This document shows, in pieces, positions 1 through 10,324 of a stretch of 64,000 nt of DNA. The stretch's first letter is position 1. Every line of letters starts with the position of its first letter. The position numbers and the translations under genes are program-made. Under the pieces are notes generated by a model. That model was not told the origin of the DNA, did no database searches, and saw only the letters and a program-made list of their open reading frames with translations. Source of the stretch: Microthyrium microscopicum (Eukaryota; Ascomycota; Dothideomycetes; Microthyriales; Microthyriaceae); NCBI GenBank assembly GCA_010405405.1, contig MU004236.1, positions 186,001 to 250,000 of the forward strand. The letters are read 5' to 3'.

Positions 1-871
1 GGCGAAGAATATCTAAGCAGTGACCTGTTGCACCGCGGTTAATGGATTTGGTTGTATAAGCAGATTGAATTAGAACATGCCTGCGTGCTGAATGATAACA
101 GGTTCATCGTTCGCGAAAGGTCCAAGTCCTTGCTTTTGATAGTATCGATAGTTCCAGAACGATGTTTGGCGTAGTAAATTCTACACTTTTAGCAACCTTA
201 ACGTATAATGGCGAAGGGGTTCGCTCACCAGACAGTGCATATGATGCATTGCTTCAACATAACCGACAAACCCTCCTCCAGCCGATTGCTCCAACTTCAC
301 TTGACCTTTGTGGAGTCCAAACTTCGGTCCTTCTTTTGCAGGAATTGAAACGGGCCGTACTATTAAGTTGTAACTTAGTGCCTCAATACTAGGAAGTTGA
401 TCATAGCGATGGCTCACTTACAGTCAACTCCGAGTGCAATCCATGCTTTATCAACATCGTACCCACTGCCGGCCAGTTGTCGATATATCGTCGGTTTTGA
501 AAAACTGCCATTGAAAGGTACGGTATTGTAGCTAACACCAATGTCCTGAAAGATTGGTGAGTCTATACGACTGTCAGCATTGTCAACCCTGGGTTCACTA
601 TGTGGAGAAACGAACCATACTGTTCCGTATACCGGCTACAGACACGATCTAGATCATGATGAATGGTGAATCCGAAAATAAATATCACGTTTCCAATCAG
701 TGAGGCTGCAAATGTTGTGTATATGACTGCCAACAGTACTCTTTTTCTTTGCTCCGCCTTGCAAATGTTCTGACCTATATCAATGTCATCTTGAAGCAAA
801 TTGGCTTGAGACGAGCTTGCATGAAGTGTCTCTTCGCCATGGTAGCTGATATTCAATACATGATAGTCCAT
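1..871 (-). CDS. UstYa-like (DUF3328) oxidase, 3' part beyond left edge
   Basis: UstYa-family proteins are membrane-anchored oxidases of the fungal secretory pathway; known members make crosslinks, cyclisations or chlorinations in RiPPs (ustiloxin, phomopsin, asperipin) and in cyclochlorotine. I read five exons on the minus strand: 871-616, 562-422, 359-229, 180-81 and 24 to beyond base 1. All joins keep frame and give about 217 residues in the window. Seen: one transmembrane helix at about residues 45-68, the conserved stretch WIALGVDLRPV, then HHMHC (H171-C175) followed by NLLRQTSFWNYRYY, and the second motif HAGHC (H208-C212). The two HxxHC motifs are the family hallmark and presumed metal site. 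The last intron (80-25) begins GC (GCATGT) and ends AG; only this join restores the second motif. ATG at 871 is chosen because the family starts shortly before the TM with a Tyr/acid-rich tail. A start 18 codons upstream is possible. The C-terminus lies outside the window. Neighbour: a divergent secreted peptide gene 776 bp away. Confidence 0.9.
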
Positions 872-1647
872 GATGCTTTCTACAGTGCGACAGAAGTTCC
901 AGCTCCAGGAGTATTGAAGGTGCAAAAAGCCCAGATAGAGCCGACTTAGACGACTATTTGAGAAATTTGTAAAACAGCTTCACTCGGAAACCAGAGTAGA
1001 ATGTTGGGGAGATCTGTAGGTAGGACGAGGTACAAACGCTTGTCGAAGCAGTCCTAGAGAGATTCCTAGCATTACAATCTGCTTTCTAAGACAATTGTTC
1101 AGGCATTGATACGCGACACTATCTGAGTAGATCCAGCTTGTCTATATTGAGCTGTTCCTACTAATCTGCCAGGTCTCGCCCCTTTACTTTTATCTGATCT
1201 GTGCCCATATCGCCGAGTGATATATGTGACATTCGGTTGCATTGAAATCCTTTCGCACCAATTTAGGTAGATAGAATATACTATTTTGGGATTGACTGAT
1301 TCATGCCAATAGCCGACGTGGGTAGCCTGTTGGTGAAACACTTCAACGTTGCGCTCCTGTGGAATCTAGGGAATATCATGGCTCCTTCTGACGCAAAAGA
1401 CTTGCCTGATCAAGAAGGAGTTAGTTCAAGAGCGGCGATGCATGAGCGGCGAAGGTTTGGGATCTGTCCGAGGCACCGAAACAGTGCAGTCCTTCATGGA
1501 GTCGATTTGTGAGTTGGCCTTGCGTCTCTGTCGTCTTTATAATGAGCTCATCAGGTCGTCAAGCCATTCAACAATCCAATTTTCTATCATTTTCAGCACC
1601 AAACCATAATTGTCATCCTTACCAAACAACCAGACCATTTCTTGATC
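872..1647. other. Divergent intergenic region (putative shared promoter)
   Basis: No supportable gene. It separates the 5' ends of the UstYa-like gene (leftward) and the small secreted peptide gene (rightward), so it is likely a shared promoter region. I recognise no specific binding site. Confidence 0.5.
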
Positions 1648-1872
1648 ATGTTGAGCCTCGTATTCTTGGGCCTCTTTGCTGCCGGAGCTGTGTTTGGAGC
1701 TGCGATACCAAAGGAAGCCGGTGTAAGACTCCATTGCATATTTTTTTCCCTACCGGATCCAATAATCGTAGCAGAACTGACAAATTCTCTCGTACAGGTT
1801 GGTGAACCCATTCAATTTTATGGACAGTACAGTCAATACTCTGGCTATGTACCAACAGTGAAGGCAGAATAG
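1648..1872 (+). CDS. Small secreted Tyr-rich peptide; candidate RiPP precursor
   Basis: Two exons, 1648-1722 and 1798-1872, give a 49-residue protein. Residues 1-19 form a clear signal peptide (MLSLVFLGLFAAGAVFGAA), followed by a short leader IPKEAG and then the C-terminal exon, which contains QFYGQYSQYSGYVP and ends TVKAE. The intron (GTAAGA ... CTGAC ... TACAG, 75 nt) has a good branch point. It is also a multiple of three without a stop, so the unspliced message would encode 74 residues. The mature part has four Tyr and one Phe in 11 residues, and no Cys or Lys-Arg Kex2 site. The family is not recognised by sequence alone. The call as a precursor is inferred from the divergent UstYa-like oxidase and the aromatic composition, which resembles the FYYTGY core of asperipin-2a. 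Alternatives: an ordinary small secreted peptide, or chance. ATG 1648 is the first ATG of the reading frame at the signal peptide. Confidence 0.55.
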   Translation: MLSLVFLGLFAAGAVFGAAIPKEAGVRLHCIFFSLPDPIIVAELTNSLVQVGEPIQFYGQYSQYSGYVPTVKAE

Positions 1873-2640
1873 CTAGAGGTGGAGGCGGCTGTCTTCAACT
1901 AAACCAGGCTGGACAGTACTAGATGTTCATAGCATAGCATAGCAGTTTATGATCCATGAGCCATTCAAATTCACTGTGTCGTGTGCTATTTAAATAAGTA
2001 TTTCGTGCTCATGGCGATATCTCTCCTCTACATACTCCCTGTCATCATGTCGATGTGTGCTTTTGACCCTTGTGGTGTTTTGCGCACATGGTAATGCAAA
2101 AGATGTTGTGTTCTCAGTATATAGGATTAGACCATTCTCGCGCGTTATTTGCCTTGCTGGTTTGCAGTGAAATTAGTTGGGAGGCAAAACGTACAGAACT
2201 TGGCCATCTTCCACCAAGATGTAAACACAAACTTGGCAGCATTATCCACATTTTTTTCTTTGAAAAAGGATACGAGAACCACTGGTCTTGTTCTTTCTGT
2301 CTATTTTAAAGCTCAGGCTCCAACGACACGGTCCTGGTCTTTCATAGTTTCGATGGGTTTACTCAAAGCGCAAGGAATGTCGAGTGAATGATTCAATATC
2401 CTGACGGGGAGTAGTGAGTACGAAACTGGAAAGGATCAATAGATTGTAGTGAAACCTGGCTGATATACTGGTTGCGATCTAGCTATTGCAAAAGGTAGAG
2501 ACAGACAAGGGCATGTGCTTAAAAAATCTGACAGGAGTAACGATAGAGACAGAGAAAATCAAGTGGTTGAACACTTGTAAAGGATTTCATCCTTCCCACA
2601 CTTCTCCATCAGTGATGGTTACCAGACTCGGCCATGTTAC
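1873..2640. other. Intergenic, convergent 3' ends
   Basis: Lies between the ends of the Tyr-rich peptide gene and the Cys-rich secreted protein gene. A few short open frames occur but none has a signal peptide, domain or convincing splice structure. Nothing else recognised. Confidence 0.5.
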
Positions 2641-3328
2641 TTAGGACTTATCAGCAGTCTTCTGTCGTTCCTCCTGCTCTTCTGCTTCCTGTCTGGCCTT
2701 GAACTCGGCGTCAAGCTGGGTATAATCATGCTGTTGGCCGTCTGAAAACCATTAGCACATGTTTGTGTGTCAGTAAGGGACGGGACTTGCTGTATTTTGG
2801 AAACTCTTTCTTGAGCTGTTCCCAATCGTCGGCCATGACAAGCTCGTTTGCTCTCTCCATTGTCCCGAGCGGCATGAATATCACATGCTCCTCTCCAGTC
2901 TCATCGCTAAAGGTCATCTTGTGAGGATATCGGACGCCCTTGCATTTAGTTTGCTCCCCATCACGATTTGTAAAGGTAAAGTTACCGCTGGGAAGCTGTT
3001 GTGATCCTGCACCTATCTCCATGATCAATGCACAAGTATTGCTATCGCCTAGAGAGATGCAACAGCCAGGTTCCCGACAGGCAGTTAAAGCGCCACCCCC
3101 GCAGGCAGCACGATTGAATCCGTAAATATCGTTTCCGTTTCGACAGCCTACGCAGTCCCCAGTACTACAAAACGGTTTCTCAGATGTGCAGCAAAAGCCG
3201 AAGTCTTCTCCAGGTTGGGAACACTCCTGTTTAGCGCCACCGCAGCTGTTGTTCTTCCAGAATCGAAGTGTAATGTCGGCCGATGCCAATTGAGTTAGAA
3301 CGAAGAGTGTAAAAACGATGGACTTCAT
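2641..3328 (-). CDS. Secreted cysteine-rich protein (212 aa)
   Basis: Exons 3328-2791 and 2741-2641. Residues 1-17 are a signal peptide (MKSIVFTLFVLTQLASA). The next ~110 residues carry about a dozen Cys, including the pairs FCC and GCC and the run CSTGDCVGC. The tail is hydrophilic and acidic, with the exon-2 part rich in Glu/Gln/Lys (ARQEAEEQEERQK). The intron is GC-AG: it begins GCAAGT, the preferred GC-type donor, and ends TTTTCAG. Splicing turns the codon TAC-A into TAC-AAC and continues as NGQQHDYTQLDAEF; without it the frame continues into unlike sequence. No known domain recognised. Likely an extracellular or effector-type protein judged only by signal peptide and Cys content. It sits among other small secreted proteins. 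Confidence 0.82.
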
Positions 3329-4168
3329 TGCGAGGTTAGAATTGTCAAGTGATACTGGTGCTGAATAGAGAATGCTATGGACAGAGGAGACTTACAATGC
3401 GTGTTGTTTGATTCTTATAGAAGAAGAGCTTGTCTACAGAACAATACAACCTTCACTGGTCATGAACACGTCTCTATCTCGCCGTGTTTATGGGATGGAT
3501 TACGTGCCAGTTACTGATTGCTGCGAGGAATCGCCGTCTTCAATATGCTCAGGTCGATATACAGTGTGTGCTTAGATATTGTCGATGCGATGCTACCTTG
3601 ACAAGGAGAACCAGCTTCCTTCGAGCTGCGGATCGTCGCCAGGCAGGAAGAGACTACGAGGTAATCAGGATGTATGTCAAATTAGTATTGCGGCAAAGAT
3701 GAGATATGTTCAACTGTGGCGGAGGAAGAAACGACGAATTCTAGACTTTTATAGGGGCGGCACAGTAAACAGGCAGCAGTAGGATGCCAAGAATGATGCC
3801 TACTATAGATAACCTATAGGAGTTCAGTCGCACGACTCAAACTCTTGCTGTTATGTGCTGTGCCGCCTATATTCTTATTGGTCGACCCCTGGCCTCGAGA
3901 TCGCTAGGATCCAACTTCATTGTTTATGTCTTCTCTTATCTACGTACTAGTACTTATCGGAATTGTAATGTCGAAATCCTTACAACTCCTAGCGGCTCAG
4001 TATTTGAGCTTTGAACTTCAGGAGCTAAATCTCACAGTGAAAGCAAAATAGTGGTTGTTTTCACCAAGTGGAGGTACCTCGCAAAAGAATCGTGAAGTGA
4101 CGTAAATCAAGGCAAATTACGCAGGTACCATGTAGGTAATCATGTAAATATAGTGTATCAAAATCTTG
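3329..4168. other. Intergenic
   Basis: Upstream region of the leftward Cys-rich secreted gene and downstream of the next leftward secreted gene. Short overlapping open frames only; nothing supportable. Confidence 0.5.
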
Positions 4169-4497
4169 CTAAAGTCTTTCAGGTATGACATGCCAGCGAC
4201 ACAGACTACATGCCCCTTCCCAACAGTGAGTGTCAATAGACTGTGCGAACCTCAATGTGCCTTCAGAGAGAGCCCATGATACTGGCCATATGTACCATAC
4301 GATCCTGAACACACGGTTAAGCTCAAGTACCAATGCGTAGGAGGCCTGAGAGTCATACCGACACACCATGGCGTAAGTGGTATACACCAACAATCCTTTG
4401 CCAAACAGTTCCCGTCGGCATGGATGCTAGTTGGCATCCCGAAGATAGCTGCACTGAGCGCAAATAGGACACTCGAGATGGATATGATGTTCTGCAT
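4169..4497 (-). CDS. Small secreted protein with ambiguous splicing
   Basis: Starts at ATG 4497 with a signal peptide (MQNIISISSVLFALSAAIFG) followed by a Cys-bearing segment (NCLAKDCWC, then TPWCVG). Two splice models are possible. Model A removes 4358-4305 (GTATGA ... CTTAAC ... TTCAG, 54 nt) and ends at 4252, giving 63 residues with a Tyr/Gly tail (SYGTYGQYHG). Model B keeps that segment and removes about 4300-4240 (GTATGG ... GCACAG), ending at 4169 with THCWEGACSLCRW and eight Cys in total. A has the better branch point; B has the even number of Cys typical of disulfide-rich effectors. No family recognised. The coordinates span both models. Confidence 0.6.
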
Positions 4498-5350
4498 TGC
4501 TGGTACACGTGGCCAGTCACTCGTGGTACTTAGCGCGAAGGGAGTTGAATAGATGTGAAGTTTATGGTTACTCGGATGAGAATGCCCACCGTTACTCCAT
4601 TGATATATTATTAAAAGGGGAAATGACTCGTACTGACATCCCTGGTAGGAATGATAGGATTGTGGCACGAGTAAGTGTTTTTTTGCATCGCCGCTATGGG
4701 ATTTGGAGAAAGCGTATTGCTTATCAAGGAGGTAGGGAATGATACTATTAGATCCATGATAACATTGATCTTGGCCAGAAGGCTCCGCTGCTGCAACATG
4801 TCGAGACCTCTTTCGGCAGGTAGCATCAAAAATGCCAGCAATTCTAAGCTGCGAGCGCATGCAGGCCTTATCTCACATCGCCGCCATAGAAACGAGACGA
4901 CCGTGGCCATCTATCGTACCCGCCTGAGTAAGTAGTAGACGAGATCTATGTTGGAGCCGCGCTGATAGTAAGTCTCTTTCATCACGGTAGATCTGGGAAT
5001 CTAGAATAGAACGTTTCACCAACAAATGTCACCATTGAGAATCCTTTCTACTCATGATGAATCAATTACCAATCCTTACATCATCCTTGCGGCAGAGCGA
5101 CTGAAGATTCTCGCCTCTTTAACGATAATGGGTATAAATGAGATAAAAGACTCATAATGAATTACCGGATCACCAGCTCAGTACTCAAAAGCAAACACTC
5201 CCACGATCTTTTTGTATTAAACATCTTTAACAGCTCTTTCATTGGTATGATACACCTTACAGTTGCCATTGTCACATTTCCTCAGAAAGATTATGTCGCA
5301 AAGAAAACTGAGTCAAGCTAACTGATATCAAGATCTTGCCAATTCACAAA
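4498..5350. other. Divergent intergenic region
   Basis: Separates two divergent secreted-protein genes. Contains a TATA-like box (5133-5138) for the rightward gene. The remaining open frames look random. Confidence 0.5.
5133..5138 (+). promoter_or_regulatory. TATA-like box
   Basis: TATAAA within GGGTATAAATGAG, about 215 bp before the ATG of the secreted protein gene at 5351. The distance is long, so the transcription start would leave a leader of roughly 180 nt. Tentative. Confidence 0.3.
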
Positions 5351-5896
5351 ATGTTTTTCTCGACTGTGACCACCGTGTCTGTCATTACCTTTTCACTACT
5401 TGGCCAAACTTATGGAGCAGTAGTCTTGCCAACAAGAGATATTGCAACACCCGCTCAATTCGAAGGATTTCACGTCCTGACATCGACACCAACCGATAAA
5501 GGTTTGATCACCTGGTATGGATCAAACAATCCGCCCTCCGCTGCCTACAACTGTGGCAATGACGCTCCAATTGATTGCGACAACAGCAATTTAGCTTCAA
5601 AGAACATCTGTCAAGACCTTGCCAATAATCTCAACTCCGATACTGGTGGTGGCCTTCCAGTTTCGCCTCGCTCAGTTTGCATCAATAATGCAGGCAACGT
5701 CTGCTGTATCAGCTGGGCAAACGATGTAGGGGGCATGCTCAAGGGTTATCTGCTCAGTGGCTTCAATAATGCGATGAACAGTTGCAATCCTGGGAACTCT
5801 CAAATCTCAGCTAGGGTCCATAATGCTAGATTGGGAGGTGTTTGTACCACTGAATGTGTTTCAAACAGACCATCTCAATGCACAAACGGTGGTTAA
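5351..5896 (+). CDS. Secreted protein (181 aa), C-terminal CxSNRPxxC motif
   Basis: Single exon. Signal peptide at residues 1-22 (ends QTYGA), then a 160-residue mature domain with eight Cys: YNCGNDAPIDC, ICQDL, VCINNAGNVCCISW, SCNPGN, GVCTTECVSNRPSQC. The ending CVSNRPSQCTNGG and the central CCISWAND stretch resemble a class of fungal secreted proteins (WD-like type) that I recall as ending in a similar SNRP/CTNG motif; that assignment is from memory and weak. ATG 5351 is used because the signal peptide begins there. Its role may be in the cell surface or host interaction, inferred only from secretion and small size. Confidence 0.8.
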   Translation: MFFSTVTTVSVITFSLLGQTYGAVVLPTRDIATPAQFEGFHVLTSTPTDKGLITWYGSNNPPSAAYNCGNDAPIDCDNSNLASKNICQDLANNLNSDTGGGLPVSPRSVCINNAGNVCCISWANDVGGMLKGYLLSGFNNAMNSCNPGNSQISARVHNARLGGVCTTECVSNRPSQCTNGG

Positions 5897-6658
5897 AACT
5901 GTATGCTGAACGATCTGGAGCTTGTACTTGAGACTTGGATCTTTTGTGTTCTTGATGGGGCGACTGTTTCTCGAAGATGTGTTTCAAGGACTACCAGGTA
6001 CCTTGAGCTGGTAGAGGGAGTTTTGCTATTTTGTTGCCGATAGCTGTAGGGTGTTGAATTTTAACCTTCTCTTCTCATCATGTGCGAAAGCTGCTTTAGG
6101 ATGGGAGGTCATTTTGAAAACCCTTCTCATCCTGATTTGCGTCCAACATATAGATATAGTATCTTTCTTGCTCTTTTATTTGCCAGGCCGCGAAAAGCCT
6201 TGAATACTAGTTCAATGTTAACGAGACAGATCAGCCTTGTCTTCATACAATCGATGTCGGTAAGGTTTGCTTGCTGTGATCGTCCAGCCAGTCTTGACGG
6301 GCGTCAATTGATGGTTTCATTTCTCACGACTCGATGTCAGATCATTTACGCGATTTCTTAAGCCTTTCAAGAAGAAAGATTGAATGTGGGTGGTATGTCG
6401 ATTGACTTGCGCTCGGCTGTAAACATTGAAGAAGGGGTGAAGTTAGGTTGAAAACGTGGCGCTTGATATGGGTTCCATGGATGTTTCAGGAGCACAGGAG
6501 GCTCTTCAGAGGGGCTGGCAGCCCCACACCATCTATCGTCGACAAATTGGTTGAGCTTCATCTCATCTCCAAGAGTTTCATCAATTGAGCGAAAGCAAAT
6601 CAGACCTGAGAGACGAGTTCACGGTATCATTGGCCACATCTGAACAAGTTGGGAACTG
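5897..6658. other. Intergenic
   Basis: 3' flank of the secreted protein gene and promoter of the DUF2470 gene. No gene, repeat or motif that I can support. Confidence 0.5.
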
Positions 6659-7431
6659 ATGGCTGACCAAGCTGGAAAAGATGCTGCTATCAAGCAACGC
6701 ATCATTTCTCACATGAATAAAGATCACTATGAATCTGTAGGTTGCAGCCTCACCTCAATACTCAATAAACTTTTAACGAAGACTTAGATAGCTTTATATC
6801 TGGAAAACTATAAGGGTTTTTCGAGAATGGCAGCCAAGGGCGCTCAATTGTCCGACCTGACTCTCAATGACCTCACAATCCAAACAAGCAGTCAGCGTGT
6901 AGTGCTCTCGCTAGATCCTCCAATGAAGAGTCTATCAGACTCTCGCGGCCGTCTAGTTGACATGGACAAACAGTGTCGACAACAACTCAATCGTAGTTCC
7001 TTGACAGTTAGGACATTCACATACCCGACCATTGCAGGCTGGGCCGTATTCATCCTCTCGATCTGGACTATCTGGATGTTGTCTTCGGTTAAAAACATAT
7101 ACCCCGGTGGCTTCCACTATGAGTATTTTTTAAAACATATTCCACTGCTTCCCGCCATCGCGCAGAACTTACGATGGCCGATTCTTGCGTTCATAATAGT
7201 TGCGCATACGGGCGAAGCATATCTTATGACAGGACGGATGAAGCACCACAATGTACCGCCATTTTCAGGATTATGGCTGGCTTGGGTTGTTGATAATTGG
7301 TGTGAAGGCTTTGGTGCAATTCAAAGGTATAGATGACATTTTGAACATATATCATTGGTTTCTAATCTTGATCTAGATTCAATGCACTGATCAAGGAGAT
7401 GAGGGTGGCCGCTGAGAGCAAGAAGCATTGA
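6659..7431 (+). CDS. DUF2470 / TMEM254-like integral membrane protein
   Basis: Three exons, 6659-6736, 6788-7326 and 7377-7431, give 223 residues. The N-terminal exon supplies the DUF2470 start (IISHMNKDHYES), continuing as IALYLENYKGFSRM; a start at the later ATG 6827 would cut this domain in half. The second half has about three membrane segments (around residues 105-127, 145-165 and 180-200) with the TMEM254/DUF4499-like signature AHTGEAYLMTGRMKHHNV and CEGFGAIQRFNALIKEM. The first intron is 51 nt (GTAGGT ... TTAAC ... TTAG) and the second 50 nt. DUF2470 is also found in haem and FMN-binding proteins of the HugZ type, but here no catalytic domain follows. Function unknown; probably an organelle or ER membrane protein. 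Confidence 0.87.
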
Positions 7432-7858
7432 TCTTTCTATGATTGATTTTGTACACAAAGTGCAGTCTTTGGCTATACTCTGATTGACTTTATCACCTTA
7501 CATAAAGGTTTGGAAATAAAACTAATCTCTGTATATAATACACAAGTCGCATCTTTCTCGTATATATGGGACTTCTCTTCTCGTCGCTATCATGAACTGC
7601 AAAAATCATAGACCACTTGTTCAAAATCAACAGCTAATAAAGGGAGCCTGCTTTGTTTTTGATCTTCTACCAAACCCTTCAAAACAATAACATAGAATAA
7701 TCTTGTGTACTGTTGTTGTTGAATTGGCTTGAAAGGTTCCCCACATTTGGAGTTGCTTACTGGTAGATCGGATGCCGACGCTTGCCGCGACAGCTACCTC
7801 ATCCACCACTAGGTATTGTTTCTCCACTTCTTCAACTCTAAGCTCCAATTTCATCACA
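7432..7858. other. Intergenic
   Basis: Short spacer with the promoter of the HMG-CoA lyase gene. An in-frame leader extends upstream of the chosen ATG but is Ser/Thr-rich and starts from a weaker position; nothing else seen. Confidence 0.45.
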
Positions 7859-8964
7859 ATGTCTCTTCCCAAAACCGTCCCTCGAATTGCACGAACCGCA
7901 CGCTTTGCTCGTTTCCACGCTGGTCGACAGGACACCTCCTGCCGTAGATTTGCCACCGCAGTTGGCGATCATGTCTCCATTGTCGAAGTCGGACCTCGCG
8001 ACGGCCTTCAGAACGAGAAGAACACCATCTCTTTGGAGACGAAAACAAGCCTGATTGAGCGATTAGCCAAGACAGGTCTGTCTACCATCGAGGCTGGCGC
8101 GTTCGTAAGCCCGAAATGGATACCGCAGGTTTGATGTATGCATACGCTTCCTTGGGCGAAACTCACCCTTAATAGATGGCAAACTCCGACCAAGTACTAC
8201 AGCATCTACTTGAACCCCACGATCTACCAAAACACATCAAATACCAATTCCTCGTCCCCAACAGCAAAGGCCTAGAAAGCTTTCTCGCTCTATACGAAAA
8301 ACAAGCGCCCAAAGACCACGAGCCTATGGAAGTATCAATCTTCACCGCCGCCACCGAATCATTCGCCCAAAAGAACACAAACTGCAGCATCGCCGAATCC
8401 CTCACCCGCTTCGAGCCTGTCTTCTCCACCGCCAAAGCACACAATATCCGCGTGCGCGCTTACATTTCCGTCGCCCTTGGTTGCCCCTATGAAGGGCCTG
8501 ACGTCGATCCTAAAGTCGTCGCTGACCTCGCCGTAGACCTTCTACAGCTTGGCGCAGAACAAATTAGCATTGGCGATACTACTGGTATGGGCACGGCGCC
8601 CAAGACGCGTATATTACTGAAGACGTTGGCGGCAGCGGGGGTGGAGATGCAGGATGTTGCGCTGCATCTGCACGACACGTATGGGCAGGCGCTGGTGAAT
8701 GCCGTGGTGGGCGCTGAGGCTGGAGTGCGTGTGTTTGACGCGAGTGTCGCTGGACTAGGCGGGTGTCCATATAGTCCTGGCGCGACAGGGAATGTGCCGA
8801 CGGAGGATATGGTATACTTGTTTGAAACTCTGGGACTCAGCACTGGGGTAGATTTGCCAGCGTTGGCGGAAGTGGGGGAGTGGATTTCGCGAGAGACGGG
8901 CCGGAGTAATGAGAGTCGGGTTGGCAAAGGGACGTTGGCGCGAGCACGTCGGAAGCAGAACTGA
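7859..8964 (+). CDS. HMGCL: Hydroxymethylglutaryl-CoA lyase, mitochondrial
   Basis: Cleaves HMG-CoA to acetoacetate and acetyl-CoA (EC 4.1.3.4), the last step of leucine breakdown. Two exons, 7859-8128 and 8176-8964, give 352 residues, close to the family size. Residues 1-35 are rich in Arg and Ser with no acid, as in a mitochondrial presequence. Seen: [12 protein letters not shown] (substrate/metal site, R47-D48), GDTTGMGTA, the metal-binding HLHDTYG (H254 and H256), and the lyase signature [17 protein letters not shown] with the active-site Cys at about 287. The C-terminus (RARRKQN) lacks a peroxisomal signal. The intron is 47 nt. Nothing broken. In fungi the gene often lies outside a leucine-catabolic cluster, as here. 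Confidence 0.95.
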
Positions 8965-10324
8965 ATGATCTGTACGGCCCGAATTGTTTGTTGTCTTGAT
9001 AACTGGCTTAAAGGGGCTCTAAATACGTGGGATTACATGCATGCCGATGATCCCATCTAAGATCGTGCTGTATGCTGGATTAGGACCAAAAAGTGGTCAA
9101 GAAGACAAGATTTGGGGTTTATTTGCTATTTGGGCGTTTGATATCCCTGTATGGAGCGGGACTCGTATCTGATCAAGGCTTAATATGATGTGTTCCCAAC
9201 GCGTGTGATACGACGATAACGCGGTTGTTGATTGTGTGAGCACATGATTGAAAAGCACCCGATGTTATGTTACCGATCATATAGATTTATTGGAGAATCA
9301 TAGAAGAGGGTGGTGTCTGGAATTTAATAGGTCGGAGCAATAGGTATTTACATTATACCCTGACAGTAGGCATATTTTCAGCCTTGCGGTACATGATTGG
9401 CTCAATGGGACTGGACAGGGAATTGCCAATCGGCTACTGGAACCAACATATAAGCTAGTGTATCAAGTGGTCAAGAACAAGAACTTTTGGTGGATAGATA
9501 CGTTTACAATACCAAGTCGTCCAAAAACAAGACGGATGTTTACGCTTACAGCGCTATGTAAATTTGTAAAATCTGAAATGGTAAAGAAAAATGAATTAAT
9601 CGGGCCTTTACATACAAGACTTTCTTATAGTTCGGGCTGGTGTATGTTCTGTGGCTCAACGCACCTGCCACTCAACGGCTTGTTGCGGGAACTAGCGATT
9701 GTGCCTGCCAATAGAAGCAGCCAAATGTTGCAAGAGGGGTCGCGGCAAGAGGAAGGAGCGTTGGGAGTCCAATGGAATTTAGAGAAGACAGGCGCGACTC
9801 GTGGACGGGAAAGAGCAGATCCCTGTCAGTGGATTGTGGCTTCCTAACGTTCAGTTGTTCCTTCCCCCTAAATCTCAAGATTCTATGAATCCATGCCCAG
9901 AGTATCACGGGCAGGTACGCTGCATCTCTACCACGTCTGCTAAACATCGCGACTGCACCTACAAGTCAAAAGTCTACATAGACGATCGGGCCTTGAGACA
10001 GCAGATCCGCTCACTCTTCTCTTCTTTCACTTGTTGCGAATTTGTATTTCTCTTTTCCCTCAATTGATATCTTTCAGACTGTAAACTTTATCCTGCATCC
10101 TCCACGTCTCAGCGCATCTCCTAATCCTATTGCGCAGATCCCGAAATCCGCCTCGCTTGTCCGCCCTATCTTCCTTTCGCCATCATTTGGTAATAACATT
10201 TGCAATCGGTCGCCTAGACGTACATCTACTCCGTAATACTGTCTCCTTCACCTCCTTCGTCGCCTCCTCCCGATATTCATACTACACGTAATGATCCGCA
10301 ATATCCAATAATATCACATCCAAA
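8965..10324. other. Intergenic, upstream of the DOCK gene
   Basis: About 1.36 kb. Pyrimidine-rich stretches increase toward the DOCK start (10.03-10.30 kb), as in a fungal promoter and 5' leader. Open frames inside show no domain. No repeat seen. Confidence 0.5.

Noticed and set aside
6827-6829. ATG at 6827 as start of the DUF2470 protein
   Set aside because: An upstream exon supplies the missing half of DUF2470 with good splice sites, so the true start is at 6659.
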